Positions 1 through 8,367 are shown, numbered from the stretch's first letter. The stretch: DNA of 64,000 bases from Pseudomonas sp. PDM05 (GCF_014851685.1 NZ_JACVAC010000011.1:1-64000); one strand, 5' to 3'. The notes: generated by a model not told the origin, from the sequence alone. Numbers and translations are program-made.

Positions 1-431
1 GTAGTTTGAAGTTTGAGTTGCCACTGGGGAAAAACCTGGTTGAGCAGCAGCTCTTGCTGGAGCATTTTCGACATGAATTCAATTACATACGACCTCACGA
101 GGCGCTGGGCATGAAGCGCCCGGGTGAAGTATATGTGCCGTCTACTCGACCTTATCCAGGATGTCTGCCGGATGTGGAGTATGCCGCGGAAATGAAAGTA
201 CGAAGCGTCAGACAGAACGGCTCAATCATGTGGAAAGGAAAGTTGTTGTTTGTAAGCGAAGCGCTATCAGGAGAGCGGATTGCGCTCAAAGAAGTTGAAG
301 ATGATGTTTGGGATCTGTACCTGTGTGACTATCCCCTAGGGAGGCTTGGACGAGGCATGGGCCGCGTCCAAGCCTAAAATGTGTAAACGATGTCCCCGGT
401 TTCAGATGTAAAGGATGTCTACGGTTCTACA
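1..431 (+). mobile_element. Right end of an IS481-type insertion sequence (truncated by window edge)
   Basis: The segment holds the 3' part of a transposase gene followed by about 50 non-coding bases. Those bases carry repeated motifs (TGTAAACGATGTCC, TGTAAAGGATGTC) ending in TTCTACA at 431, which fits an IS481-type terminal inverted repeat reading TGTAGAACCGTAGACATC inwards. Directly after 431 the sequence becomes the inside of a REPIN, so 431 is the likely insertion boundary. The left end is outside the window, so neither the matching inverted repeat nor a target duplication can be checked. Confidence 0.7.
3..377 (+). CDS. IS481-family transposase, C-terminal fragment
   Basis: This is the C-terminal 124 residues of a DDE-type (rve integrase core) transposase; the frame is open to the window edge, so the N-terminus and most of the catalytic triad lie outside. 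What is seen is the end of the integrase core with the family signature FNYIRPHEALG and the following P-x-x-x-Y-x-P-S segment, then the beta-rich C-terminal domain with SVRQNGSIMWKGK and the pattern ...GERIALKEVEDDVWDLY, typical of IS481-like transposases. The stop is about 50 bases before the IS right end, as expected. The TTG at 6 is only the first possible start in this fragment and is unlikely to be the real one. Family assignment is good; the exact IS name was not determined. Confidence 0.8.
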   Translation, partial: SLKFELPLGKNLVEQQLLLEHFRHEFNYIRPHEALGMKRPGEVYVPSTRPYPGCLPDVEYAAEMKVRSVRQNGSIMWKGKLLFVSEALSGERIALKEVEDDVWDLYLCDYPLGRLGRGMGRVQA

Positions 432-547
432 CCCGCGCTGGGTGGCGAAGCCGCCCCAAACGGGACGCCGCGGTGTGTCTGAAAGACCGAGGTGCCCGGA
501 TTCAGGGCGGCTTCGCCCCCCAGCGCGGGGCAAGCCCGCTCACTACA
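432..547. repeat. REPIN (paired REP sequences), left arm truncated by the IS
   Basis: An inverted pair of REP-like arms: the right arm (about 505-547) reads GGCGGCTTCGCCCCCCAGCG followed by CGGGGCAAGCCCGCTCACTACA, and the left arm (432-457) is its inverse, starting CCCGCGCTGGGTGGCGAAGC. An intact relative lies at 2792-2924 and begins 18 bases further out (TGTAGTGAGCGGGCTTG). Those outer bases are missing here, and the IS end stands in their place. The region 548-732 that follows contains no gene that I can support, only the upstream region of treS. Confidence 0.8.
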
Positions 548-732
548 GTTTGTTGACCGTGCGTATTGGTATTGTTGACCGTGCCGTATTGGCTACAGGC
601 TGATCGCCGCGCGTGATTGCGCATCGCAACAACACCCGCCCGATTTCGAACTGCGCATCGCAATGCAACGATTGGCGCGCAGCCCCCTCATATGTCTACA
701 AGCAACATTTCACCACGACAGGGACTGAGCTT

Positions 733-2796
733 ATGACGGCGCCGGACAACGATCATGTGAACTGGCTGGTTGAACAGTCGATGCTGCACGCGGCACGCCA
801 GCGTGCGCGGCTCTATTCCGGGCACGGGCGCCTGTGGCAACAGCCCTACGCACAAACCCGGCCACGGGATGCATCAGCGTTGTCGTCGGTGTGGTTCACC
901 GCGTACCCGGCGTCGATCGTGACGCGCGAGGGCGGCACGGTGCTGGAGGCGCTGGGCGATGAAAGCCTGTGGCAGGCGCTGTCGAAGATCGGCATCCAGG
1001 GCATCCATAACGGCCCGCTGAAGATGTCCGGCGGCTTGAGCGGCACACGGCACACGCCGACCATCGACGGCAATTTCGATCGCATCAGTTTCCAGATCGA
1101 CCCGCAACTGGGCAGCGAGGCGCAGTTGCAGGCGCTGACGCGCATGGCGGCTGCGCACAATGCGGTGATCATCGATGACGTGATCCCGTCCCACACCGGC
1201 AAAGGCGCCGACTTCCGCCTGGCCGAGATGGCCTACGAGGACTATCCCGGGCTGTACCACATGGTGGAGATCCGCGAAGAAGACTGGCCACTGCTGCCCG
1301 AGGTCGTCGACGGCCAGGATGCGCACAACCTCAGCCCGCTGCAGGTGGATGCACTCCGCGACAAGCACTACATCGTCGGCCAGTTGCAGCGGGTGATTTT
1401 CTTCGAGCCTGGGGTCAAGGAAACCGACTGGAGCGCCACGCCCGTGGTCATCGGCGTGGACGGCAAACCGCGCCGCTGGGTGTACCTGCATTACTTCAAG
1501 GCAGGCCAGCCGTCGTTGAACTGGCTGGACCCCAGTTTCGCCGCGCAGCAGATGATCATCGGCGACGCCTTGCATGCCATCGACGTAATGGGCGCGAAGA
1601 TCCTGCGCCTCGACGCCAACGGTTTCCTTGGCGTGGAGCGCAAGGCCGACGGCACGGCCTGGTCGGAAAGCCATCCGCTGTCGATCACCGGCAACCAATT
1701 GCTCGGCGGCGCGATCCGCAAGGCCGGAGGTTTCAGTTTCCAGGAGCTGAACCTGACCGTGGACGACATTGCAGCGATGTCCCATGGCGGTGCGGACCTG
1801 TCCTACGATTTCATTACCCGGCCTGCCTACCAGCACGCCTTGCTGATGGGGGACACCGAGTTCCTGCGCCTGATGCTGCGCCAGATGCACAGCCTGGGCA
1901 TCGACCCCGGTTCGTTGATCCATGCGCTGCAAAACCACGATGAACTGACCCTGGAACTGGTGCACTTCTGGACGTTGCATGCCCACGACAGCTTCGTTTA
2001 CCAGGGCCAGACCTTTCCCGGCAACAGCCTGCGCGAGCACATCCGCGAGCAGATGTATGAACGCCTGACGGGTGAACAGGCGCCGTACAACCTCAAGTTC
2101 GTCACCAATGGCGTGGCCTGCACCACGGCCAGCATCATCACGGCGGCGTTGGGGATTCGCGATTTGGCGGCGATCACGCCGGAGGATGTGGGGCAAATCC
2201 GACAGATCCATCTGCTGCTGGTGATGTACAACGCCATGCAGCCGGGGGTATTTGCCTTGTCCGGCTGGGATCTGGTGGGGGCGTTGCCGTTGCCGGCGGA
2301 TGAGGTGGCGCATTTGATGGGCGATGGCGATACGCGCTGGATTCACCGTGGCGCCTACGACCTGGTGGACTTGAACCCCGCCGCCGAACAGTCGGCCGGG
2401 CACATGCCCCGTGCGCACAGCTTGTACGGCAGCCTGAACAGCCAATTGCAGGACCCTGAATCGTTTGCCTCGCAGTTGCAAAAAATCCTCGCGGTGCGCC
2501 GCGCGTACGACATTGCCGCGAGCCGCCAGATCCTGGTGCCGGATGTGCAGCACCCGGGGTTGCTGATCATGGTCCACGAACTGCCGGCGGGCAAAGGCAC
2601 CCAGATCACCGCGCTCAACTTCGGCGCCACACCGCTTACCGAAACCCTGCGCCTGCCCGGCATTGCGCCAGGGCCGGTGGTGGACATTATCAATGAACGG
2701 GTCGAGGGGGATCTGACGCAGGAGGGTGAATTCACCATTACCCTGGATGCATACGAAGGCTTGGCCTTACGAATCGTCAGCACTACCCCCATGTAG
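733..2796 (+). CDS. treS: Trehalose synthase (maltose alpha-D-glucosyltransferase), GH13
   Basis: Interconverts maltose and trehalose by intramolecular transglucosylation in the cytoplasm, linking to osmoprotection and glucan metabolism. The 687-residue protein matches the length of the pseudomonad TreS described from P. stutzeri/P. putida and closely resembles it as I remember that sequence: IDDVIPSHTGKGADF, the nucleophile region RLDANGFLG, the acid/base region FSFQELNL and QNHDELTLEL are GH13 core motifs in the right order, followed by a C-terminal beta domain. It is shorter than the actinobacterial-type TreS and has no fused maltokinase domain. I chose ATG 733 rather than the GTG at 613 because the extra 40 residues are not family-like and family members start at this point; the ribosome site is weak (AGGGAC). 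The gene stands alone between two REPINs, and its TAG stop lies inside the downstream one. No treY/treZ or glgE is next to it in the window. Confidence 0.9.
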   Translation: MTAPDNDHVNWLVEQSMLHAARQRARLYSGHGRLWQQPYAQTRPRDASALSSVWFTAYPASIVTREGGTVLEALGDESLWQALSKIGIQGIHNGPLKMSGGLSGTRHTPTIDGNFDRISFQIDPQLGSEAQLQALTRMAAAHNAVIIDDVIPSHTGKGADFRLAEMAYEDYPGLYHMVEIREEDWPLLPEVVDGQDAHNLSPLQVDALRDKHYIVGQLQRVIFFEPGVKETDWSATPVVIGVDGKPRRWVYLHYFKAGQPSLNWLDPSFAAQQMIIGDALHAIDVMGAKILRLDANGFLGVERKADGTAWSESHPLSITGNQLLGGAIRKAGGFSFQELNLTVDDIAAMSHGGADLSYDFITRPAYQHALLMGDTEFLRLMLRQMHSLGIDPGSLIHALQNHDELTLELVHFWTLHAHDSFVYQGQTFPGNSLREHIREQMYERLTGEQAPYNLKFVTNGVACTTASIITAALGIRDLAAITPEDVGQIRQIHLLLVMYNAMQPGVFALSGWDLVGALPLPADEVAHLMGDGDTRWIHRGAYDLVDLNPAAEQSAGHMPRAHSLYGSLNSQLQDPESFASQLQKILAVRRAYDIAASRQILVPDVQHPGLLIMVHELPAGKGTQITALNFGATPLTETLRLPGIAPGPVVDIINERVEGDLTQEGEFTITLDAYEGLALRIVSTTPM

Positions 2797-2924
2797 TGAG
2801 CGGGCTTGCCCGCGCTGGGGGGCGAAGCCGCCCCAAACGGTACGCCGCAGTGGGTCAGGAAGAACGAGGTGCCTGGATTTGGGGCGGCTGCGCCCCCCAG
2901 CGCGGGGCAAGCCCGCTCACTACA
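2792..2924. repeat. Intact REPIN overlapping the treS stop codon
   Basis: 133-bp imperfect palindrome beginning TGTAGTGAGCGGGCTTGCC and ending with the inverse, GGGGCAAGCCCGCTCACTACA. Inner arms GGCGAAGCCGCCCC and GGGGCGGCTGCGCC pair, with a short non-palindromic centre around 2840-2878. It is the same family as the copy at 432-547. It carries the treS stop codon and probably folds as a hairpin at the end of the treS transcript; on the other side it abuts the end of the leftward gene at 2928. Confidence 0.9.
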
Positions 2925-2927
2925 GGT

Positions 2928-3206
2928 TTAGGGCCAGGGGGTTGGGGCGGGTTTGGGTTGTTTCCTGAAGTAGGCAGTGCGCAAGTAGCGCGCCAATCGC
3001 CAGATGCCGTAGGCAACCACCGCAGCCAACAGGCTACCGGCCACATAGCCAATCGTCAGGCCGATCTCGTACGAACTCAGGTAGCCCCGGCGCCATAGCC
3101 GGATGGCATCAAGGATAGACCTGGGGGTTTGGACCCACACCAAGATGGATAAGCCATAAACCGGGATGGAGGCCAATAAACGTAGCCAGTAAACGGTCGT
3201 GCTCAT
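2928..3206 (-). CDS. Small inner-membrane protein of unknown function
   Basis: 92 residues with two hydrophobic spans (about 8-26 and 47-68), several arginines between and after them, and a basic proline-rich tail (RKQPKPAPTPWP). The ATG at 3206 is preceded by AAGGAAGAA at good spacing, which supports it as a real gene. I recognise no family. It ends at the REPIN and has no obvious functional link to treS (opposite strand) or to the sensor kinase gene. Confidence 0.55.
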   Translation of the reverse strand: MSTTVYWLRLLASIPVYGLSILVWVQTPRSILDAIRLWRRGYLSSYEIGLTIGYVAGSLLAAVVAYGIWRLARYLRTAYFRKQPKPAPTPWP

Positions 3207-3259
3207 CAGTGATTTCTTCCTTGGGGTGTGTAGCCGAACGCCGCATGTTAAGGCTTTTT

Positions 3260-3310
3260 TATGCCAAGTTCACCCCAGCGGCGCTGGCGTATTGTTCCCT
3301 GAGCGGCGTA
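3260..3310. repeat. Dispersed ~50-bp repeat, copy 1
   Basis: The segment GCCAAGTTCACCCCAGCGG...GCTGGCGTA...GCGGCGTA closely matches 14838-14888 (GCTAAGTTCAGCCCAACAGG...GCTGGCGTG...GCGGCGTA). Both contain a short stem-loop (GCCC/GGGC or CCAGCG/CGCTGG). It lies between a small gene and the end of the sensor kinase gene, a usual place for REP-type repeats, but its core differs from that of the REPINs here. Confidence 0.5.
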
Positions 3311-3318
3311 GGGGCGGC

Positions 3319-4689
3319 TTACGCGTTGATCGGAATCGACAGTGTCGCCCGCAGGCCGCCTTCTGCTCGGTTAGCCAGCTCGATTCGCCCACCCAATCGG
3401 GTTGCGATGGTGTTGACGATGGTCAGCCCCAACCCCGCGCCCTTAGGGTTGCCGCGGTTGTAGAAGCGTTCGAACAACCGCGCCCGGTCCGCCTCATGGA
3501 TACCTGGGCCTTGATCGTCGACGCTCAAGTGGTAAAACCCGTCAGCCTGGGTCAGTTGCACAGTGATCACGCCATGTTCCGGGGAGAAGTTGGCAGCGTT
3601 GCTGATCAGGTTGTTCAGGGCGATGTCGATGGCAATGGGATCGGAGAGGGTGTTGAAGGGGTGGTCGCTGACGTCAAAAGCCAGTTCCAGGTGCCTGCTC
3701 AGCAGCCATGGCGTGAGCTGCACCAGGCTGTTGCGGACGGTTTCGCCGAGGTCGATGGGTTTGTAGGCGGGCGCGGTGGCCTGGGGTTCGAGTCGGGCCA
3801 TGGTCAGCAATTGACTGACCAGGCGGCTGGTACGATCGACGCCGGCGATGAGAAATTCGAGTGACTCGTGGCGCTCCTGTTCGGTGCCGGCCTCCAGCAG
3901 GTTTTGCGCGTGAACCCGCAGTACCGCCAGGGGCGTGCGCATTTCGTGGGCGGCATCGGCAATGAAGCGCCGTTCACGCCCCAGCACCTCCTGGATCTGC
4001 GCGAGCATGCGGTTGAGCGCGGTCTGCATCGGCTCCAGCTCGCTGGGCAGCGGCGTCAGTTGCAGCGGTTCAAGGGCGCCACTGTGCCGCGCGCGCAGGG
4101 TCGCGGCCATGTTGGCCAGGGGTTTGAGGCCCCAGCCGATGGCGAACCAGATCATTGTGGCAAGCACCAGACTGCCGATCAGGTTCAGCCACAACGTATG
4201 GCGGACGATGCGACTGACCAGTTCCGCACGCACGTCATAGCGTTCGCCGGCCCAGATGCGCAAACCGTTCTGTTTATCCTCCAGGAGGAAGGACCGCCAG
4301 TGGTGCTTGTTCAGGTCTTGCGTATCACTGAAGCCGGGCTGGGTGGGTGGCGTGGAAAAGGAAGGCGCGCTGGCGGTGCGCACCAGGACTTCGCCTTGGG
4401 GGTTCCACACCTCAAAGGCGATCTTTCTTTCGTAGCGATGGCCATCACCCCGAGGCACGGCTTCAGCCAGCGCCGAGTTGAAGGCTTGATACAGGTTGGC
4501 GCGTTCCTGCCCGGCCAACGGCATGCGCATGACGCCTTGCAGCAGGCGCGCGTTCTGCGCCAATTGCGCGTCGTAGACCTCGGCGATTTCGTGGTTGCTG
4601 TCGTGCAGGCTGAAAAGGCTGAGCACTGCCAGGCCGGCCAGCATCAGGCCGATGACCAGGGTCAGGCTACGGCGGCGGATCGAGCTCAT
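3319..4689 (-). CDS. Two-component sensor histidine kinase, QseC/PmrB-like
   Basis: Inner-membrane sensor that autophosphorylates and passes the phosphate to the response regulator encoded just upstream. Of 456 residues, the first membrane span is at about 9-29, a periplasmic domain of about 135 residues follows, the second span is at about 167-187, then HAMP, then HisKA with FIADAAHEMRTPL (phosphorylated His248). The ATPase domain shows the N box (NNLISNAANF), DDQGPGI and GAGLGLTIV. The ATG overlaps the regulator stop (ATGA), so the two are translationally coupled. The periplasmic domain has no signature that reveals the signal; relatives answer to metal ions or antimicrobial peptides, but that is family knowledge only. 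Confidence 0.9.
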   Translation of the reverse strand: MSSIRRRSLTLVIGLMLAGLAVLSLFSLHDSNHEIAEVYDAQLAQNARLLQGVMRMPLAGQERANLYQAFNSALAEAVPRGDGHRYERKIAFEVWNPQGEVLVRTASAPSFSTPPTQPGFSDTQDLNKHHWRSFLLEDKQNGLRIWAGERYDVRAELVSRIVRHTLWLNLIGSLVLATMIWFAIGWGLKPLANMAATLRARHSGALEPLQLTPLPSELEPMQTALNRMLAQIQEVLGRERRFIADAAHEMRTPLAVLRVHAQNLLEAGTEQERHESLEFLIAGVDRTSRLVSQLLTMARLEPQATAPAYKPIDLGETVRNSLVQLTPWLLSRHLELAFDVSDHPFNTLSDPIAIDIALNNLISNAANFSPEHGVITVQLTQADGFYHLSVDDQGPGIHEADRARLFERFYNRGNPKGAGLGLTIVNTIATRLGGRIELANRAEGGLRATLSIPINA

Positions 4690-5348
4690 GGGCGCTCCTC
4701 CACCAGGTAGCCTACGCCGCGAATGGTGCGGATCAGGTCGGCGCAGAATTTCTTGCGCAGGTGGTAGATGTGCACCTCCAGGGTGTTGCTTTCGGCTTCC
4801 TCGTTCCAGCCGTAGAGCAGCTGTGTCAGTTGATCGCGGGTCATGACCCGGCCCGGTGGCGACAGCAGCTCGTGCAGCAGTTGATACTCCTTGGGCGTGA
4901 GCACCACCGGCTGGCCGAGATAGCTGACCTGCTGGGTGCCGGGGTTGAGGCTGATACCGGCGTGTTCGATCAGCATTTGCGCGCGCCCTGCACTGCGTCG
5001 CAGCAAGGCGCGCAGGCGGGCCTTGAGTTCGGCGAGGTCGAAGGGCTTGATCAGGTAGTCGTCGGCGCCGGCGTCCAGCCCTGCGATGCGGTCTTCGGTG
5101 GCATCACGGGCGGTGAGGATCAGCACCGGCAGGTTTGAACCGCTGTCACGCAGGCGGCGTAATACGTCGAGACCGTCCATGCGCGGCAGGCCGAGGTCGA
5201 GTACCGCCAGGTCAAAGGTTTCACTGAGCAAGGCGTGCAGCGCGCTGGCGCCATCCTTGAGCCAGTCGACGGTATAGCCTTCGCGCCCCAGCGCCTGCTG
5301 AACGCCCTCGCCGAGGGCCACATCATCCTCGATCAGTAATAGACGCAC
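4686..5348 (-). CDS. OmpR-family response regulator, QseB/PmrA-like
   Basis: DNA-binding partner of the sensor kinase. The receiver domain has the acidic pair D8/D9, phosphoacceptor D51 in LAVLDLGLPRMDG, the conserved Thr in ILTARD and the Lys in LIKPFDL; a winged-helix domain follows (LTPKEYQLLHELL ... NTLEVHIYHLRKKF ... RTIRGVGYLV). I chose GTG 5348 (220 residues) because AAAGGAG sits 5 bases before it and the protein then starts at the canonical xRLLLIEDD; a longer frame exists but adds unrelated residues. It is divergent from the cytochrome b561 gene, which is a plausible target. Confidence 0.9.
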   Translation of the reverse strand: MRLLLIEDDVALGEGVQQALGREGYTVDWLKDGASALHALLSETFDLAVLDLGLPRMDGLDVLRRLRDSGSNLPVLILTARDATEDRIAGLDAGADDYLIKPFDLAELKARLRALLRRSAGRAQMLIEHAGISLNPGTQQVSYLGQPVVLTPKEYQLLHELLSPPGRVMTRDQLTQLLYGWNEEAESNTLEVHIYHLRKKFCADLIRTIRGVGYLVEERP

Positions 5349-5490
5349 ACGGACTCCTTTGAGTCGGGATTGTTGTTCACGCCCACCGGCCATGGGCGCA
5401 ACGCCGCTCCCAAGGGGGGTGGCGAGTGGAGTATCCGGGCCATTTCTTAACCAAGGCTGAAGGTAAAAAAAACCGACGTAACCGTCGATC

Positions 5491-5506
5491 TTCAGATTGT
5501 CTTAAG
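5491..5506. promoter_or_regulatory. Possible QseB/PmrA-type direct repeat
   Basis: TTCAG-ATTGT-CTTAAG resembles the PmrA/QseB box (CTTAA-N5-CTTAA) with the correct 5-base spacer. It lies in the intergenic region between the regulator gene and the divergent cytochrome b561 gene. A degenerate relative is CTTAACCAAGGCTGAAGG, near 5445-5462. One half-site is imperfect, so this is suggestive only. Confidence 0.35.
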
Positions 5507-5583
5507 ACTATCAGAGCAGGGTGGCAACCGACTCGAGACTGCCGAACGAATCGGCCGTCGCTTACGATCATCACGAGGCTATT

Positions 5584-6135
5584 ATGACCCGCGACACCGC
5601 TGTCACCCGTTATGGAAAACTGTCGATCACTTTGCACTGGCTGATGCTGGTGCTGTTCGTCGGTGTCTATGCCTGCGTTGAAATCAAGGGCTTGCTGCCC
5701 CGAGGCAGCGAGGCGCGAAGCCTGTTCATGGGATTGCATGGGGTGTTTGGCGCGAGCATCTTCGTCCTGGTGTGGGTTCGCCTGCTCGCACGCCTGTCGC
5801 CGCGCCCGCCGATCACGCCGACACCGCCGGCATGGCAGACCGCACTCGCGCACCTGATGCACCTGGCCCTGTATGTGTTGATGATCGTCACCCCGGTGCT
5901 GGCCTGGCTGATGCTCGCCGCCGGCGACAAAGCCTTTCCGTACTTCGGCTTTCATCTGCCGGCGCTGGTGGCGGTCGACCCCGACCTGGCCAAGCAGCTC
6001 AAGGGGTGGCACGAATGGCTTGGCAGTGCGGGCTATTGGCTGATCGGCCTGCATGCGGCGGCAGGGTTGCTGCATCACTATTGGGTGCGGGACAACACCC
6101 TGGACCGCATGCTGGGCGGGCGTGAGCGCTCCTAG
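5584..6135 (+). CDS. Cytochrome b561 family protein
   Basis: Four-helix inner-membrane di-heme b-type cytochrome (Ni-hydrogenase/cytochrome b561 family) of 183 residues, close to the usual CybB length. It begins with YGKLSITLHWLMLVLF (heme-ligand His in the first helix), then has a second helix with GLHGVFGASIFVLVW, a third (LYVLMIVTPVLAWLML) and the motif GWHEWLGSAGYWLIGLHAAAGLLHHYW with paired histidines. It probably passes electrons between the quinone pool and another acceptor. ATG 5584 is chosen over an upstream start at 5521 because it gives the usual N-terminus TRYGKLSI. It is divergent from the two-component system, suggesting control by it. Confidence 0.85.
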   Translation: MTRDTAVTRYGKLSITLHWLMLVLFVGVYACVEIKGLLPRGSEARSLFMGLHGVFGASIFVLVWVRLLARLSPRPPITPTPPAWQTALAHLMHLALYVLMIVTPVLAWLMLAAGDKAFPYFGFHLPALVAVDPDLAKQLKGWHEWLGSAGYWLIGLHAAAGLLHHYWVRDNTLDRMLGGRERS

Positions 6136-6148
6136 TAGGCCTGGATGT

Positions 6149-7075
6149 TCAGTCCGACAGGGGTTGCGGTGAAACTACCCATACGCTGCACGGCATTTTG
6201 TACAACACCCGTTCCACCGTGCTGCCGATCAACTGGCTGATACCCCGGTGACCGACGCGACCCATGACCACCATGTCGATGTCGTAGCTGGCGGCGTAGT
6301 TGCAGAGCACCTTGGCCGGGTTGCCCATGACCAGGTGCCGGCGTTCTTCTGGAATCCCGTTGCGTTCGGCCAGCGCGCGGAAAGCATCGGCCTGGGCATC
6401 CAACAGTGACTTGGCGGCACCTGAGGAGAAAAACGCCATGGCCTTATCGATGCCAAGTTCATTGGCGCTGCTCGATGACAGGTCATGGGCGTAGAGCACA
6501 TCCAGCTCAGCATTGCAGGCGCTGGCCAGTTTCACCGCTTCGCGCAGGATTCTGTCGTTGAGGTCGGCGTATTGGCCGTCGCGGTGAAACGGGTCCACAG
6601 CGGCGAGGATCTTGCGCGGCAGGGCATGCTTGGCGTGGCTGACAAAATGCAGCGGCACCGGGCATTCGCGTAACAAGTGGATGTCCAGCGGCGTAAACAT
6701 CAGGCGCGACATGAACGACTCCTGGACCAAGGCCTTGATCAGCACCGCCATGGGCTGCTCCCTCAGATGAGTGAGAATTTCCTGCAGCGCTCGTTCCACC
6801 CAGACCACCTCGGTGGTGACGGCTATACCGATGTTGCGCAGTGGCCGTGCCTGGTCTTCCAACCATTGGCGATGACGTTCGACGTAGCCGATGCGCATCT
6901 GTTCCAGTGCCTGCTCGTTGACCATGCCGGCTGTCGCCAGCCCGTCAAGGTAGTCGAAGGCCACGATATGCAGGGCCGCATCCGACGCCTTGGCGAGTGC
7001 CGCGGCCCGGTCCAAGGCGGGGCTGTGTTCCATCAACGGTGAGATGATCAGCATGAAACGCGGTTGTCCGGACAT
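6149..7075 (-). CDS. Tandem-domain universal stress protein (UspA family)
   Basis: 308-residue cytoplasmic protein made of two Usp domains, like E. coli UspE. Domain 1 (about 5-145) starts RFMLIISPLMEHSPALDRA; domain 2 (about 150-305) ends with a nucleotide-binding-like stretch VVMGRVGHRGISQLIGSTVERVL, which keeps G-x2-G and G-S with a spacer one residue shorter than the classic G-x2-G-x9-G-S/T. Such proteins support survival under low oxygen or energy starvation in pseudomonads. It is divergent from the alcohol dehydrogenase gene, with a near-perfect FNR/Anr box centred 75 bp upstream of its ATG. Its paralogue at 13196 closes the other end of the cluster. Confidence 0.9.
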   Translation of the reverse strand: MSGQPRFMLIISPLMEHSPALDRAAALAKASDAALHIVAFDYLDGLATAGMVNEQALEQMRIGYVERHRQWLEDQARPLRNIGIAVTTEVVWVERALQEILTHLREQPMAVLIKALVQESFMSRLMFTPLDIHLLRECPVPLHFVSHAKHALPRKILAAVDPFHRDGQYADLNDRILREAVKLASACNAELDVLYAHDLSSSSANELGIDKAMAFFSSGAAKSLLDAQADAFRALAERNGIPEERRHLVMGNPAKVLCNYAASYDIDMVVMGRVGHRGISQLIGSTVERVLYKMPCSVWVVSPQPLSD

Positions 7076-7143
7076 GGCGAAGCTCCCTTGGCAAGGTGTG
7101 TCGAGTCGATGCCAACAGGCTGCGCCTGGCGCGATCCGGGTGG

Positions 7144-7157
7144 TTGATCTTTGTCAA
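7144..7157. promoter_or_regulatory. FNR/Anr-type box (13/14 match)
   Basis: TTGATCTTTGTCAA differs from TTGAT-N4-ATCAA at one base. Its centre lies 75 bp upstream of the start of the leftward usp gene, so a class II site at -41.5 would put the transcript start about 34 bases before the ATG. Confidence 0.65.
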
Positions 7158-7219
7158 ACAACGCATACCCGCATCCGGTTGCCTGACAGGTGGTCCACCC
7201 GGCGGTACGTCACGCTTTA

Positions 7220-7233
7220 TTGATCATTATCAA
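7220..7233. promoter_or_regulatory. Perfect FNR/Anr box
   Basis: TTGATCATTATCAA is an exact TTGAT-N4-ATCAA palindrome, centred 67 bp upstream of the alcohol dehydrogenase ATG at 7294, as expected for oxygen-controlled activation at -41.5. It is 76 bp from the site at 7144-7157, which faces the divergent usp gene. Confidence 0.8.
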
Positions 7234-7293
7234 ACCCGGGCCAGGCAGTCCGGTGCAGCCTGGGCCAAGCGTCGAACCCACCAGGAGAAGATA

Positions 7294-8367
7294 ATGGCCA
7301 CTATGAAAGCGGCGATATTCGTCGAAAACAATCGCATCGTGCTCGAAGACAAGCCGATTCCGGAGGTCGGCCCGCTGGACGCATTGATTCGAATAACCAC
7401 CACCACCATTTGCGGTACGGATGTGCACATCCTGCGAGGCGAATACCCGGTGGCCAAGGGCCTGACGGTGGGTCACGAGCCGGTGGGCATCATCGAGCGG
7501 CTGGGGTCTCAGGTGCGTGGGTTTGTGGAAGGGCAGCGCGTGATTGCCGGCGCCATCACCCCCAGCGGCCAGAGTTACGCCTGCCTGTGTGGCTGTGGTT
7601 CCCAGGACGGCCCGGATACTCGCCATGGTTTTCGGGCTATCGGCGGCTGGAAGTTCGGCAACACCATCGACGGCTGCCAGGCTGAATATGTGCTGGTGCC
7701 TGATGCGTTGGCCAACCTGTGCCCGATTCCCGACGGCCTGAGTGATGAACAGGTGCTTATGTGCCCGGACATCATGTCCACCGGCTTTTCCGGCGCCGAG
7801 CGCGGTGAAGTGAAGATCGGCGATACCGTAGCCGTCTTTGCCCTGGGGCCGATTGGCTTGTGTGCAATTGCCGGTGCCCGGCTCAAAGGCGCCAGCACCA
7901 TCATAGGGGTGGATGCCGTGGCCGAGCGCATGACGGTGGCGCGTGGATTGGGGGCTACCCATGTGGTCAATTTCAAGGACGGCGATGTGGTCGAACAGAT
8001 CATGGCCCTGACCGACGGGCGCGGGGTGGATGTGTCGATCGAAGCGCTCGGTACCCAGGGCACCTTTGAATCGGCGTTGCGCGTATTGCGTCCCGGTGGT
8101 CGCCTGTCGAGCCTGGGCGTGTATTCCAAAGACCTGCACATACCGCTCAATGCCTTTGCGGCAGGGCTGGGCGATTACAGCATCGTTACGACGCTGTGCC
8201 CTGGCGGCAAGGAACGTATGCGCCGCTTGATGGCCGTCGTGCGTAGCGGGTTGGTGGATCTGTCGCCGCTGGTCACTCACCGATTCCGTCTCGACGACAT
8301 TGAAGCGGCCTACGACCTGTTTGCACACCAGCGGGACGGGGTCATGAAAGTTGCAATCACGCCGTGA
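7294..8367 (+). CDS. Zinc-dependent medium-chain alcohol dehydrogenase
   Basis: 357-residue MDR-superfamily dehydrogenase, probably NAD(P)-dependent and acting on secondary or short-chain alcohols. It has the catalytic-zinc ligand motif TTICGTDVHIL, the GHEPVG motif with the second zinc ligand, and a nucleotide-binding Rossmann stretch VAVFALGPIGLCAIAGARLKGA. The usual four-cysteine structural-zinc lobe is reduced to a short, partly cysteine-containing segment (YACLCGCGSQDG), as in the bacterial isopropanol-dehydrogenase branch. ATG 7294 follows AGGAGA at good spacing; the much longer open frame upstream is not protein-like. The perfect FNR/Anr box upstream and the cluster context suggest fermentative redox balancing at low oxygen. 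Confidence 0.9.
   Translation: MATMKAAIFVENNRIVLEDKPIPEVGPLDALIRITTTTICGTDVHILRGEYPVAKGLTVGHEPVGIIERLGSQVRGFVEGQRVIAGAITPSGQSYACLCGCGSQDGPDTRHGFRAIGGWKFGNTIDGCQAEYVLVPDALANLCPIPDGLSDEQVLMCPDIMSTGFSGAERGEVKIGDTVAVFALGPIGLCAIAGARLKGASTIIGVDAVAERMTVARGLGATHVVNFKDGDVVEQIMALTDGRGVDVSIEALGTQGTFESALRVLRPGGRLSSLGVYSKDLHIPLNAFAAGLGDYSIVTTLCPGGKERMRRLMAVVRSGLVDLSPLVTHRFRLDDIEAAYDLFAHQRDGVMKVAITP

Noticed and set aside
874..2577. 567-residue frame on the minus strand opposite treS
   Set aside because: It is the antisense shadow of treS: its composition (Arg, Gln, His, Val-rich) has no recognisable motif, and treS itself is unambiguous.
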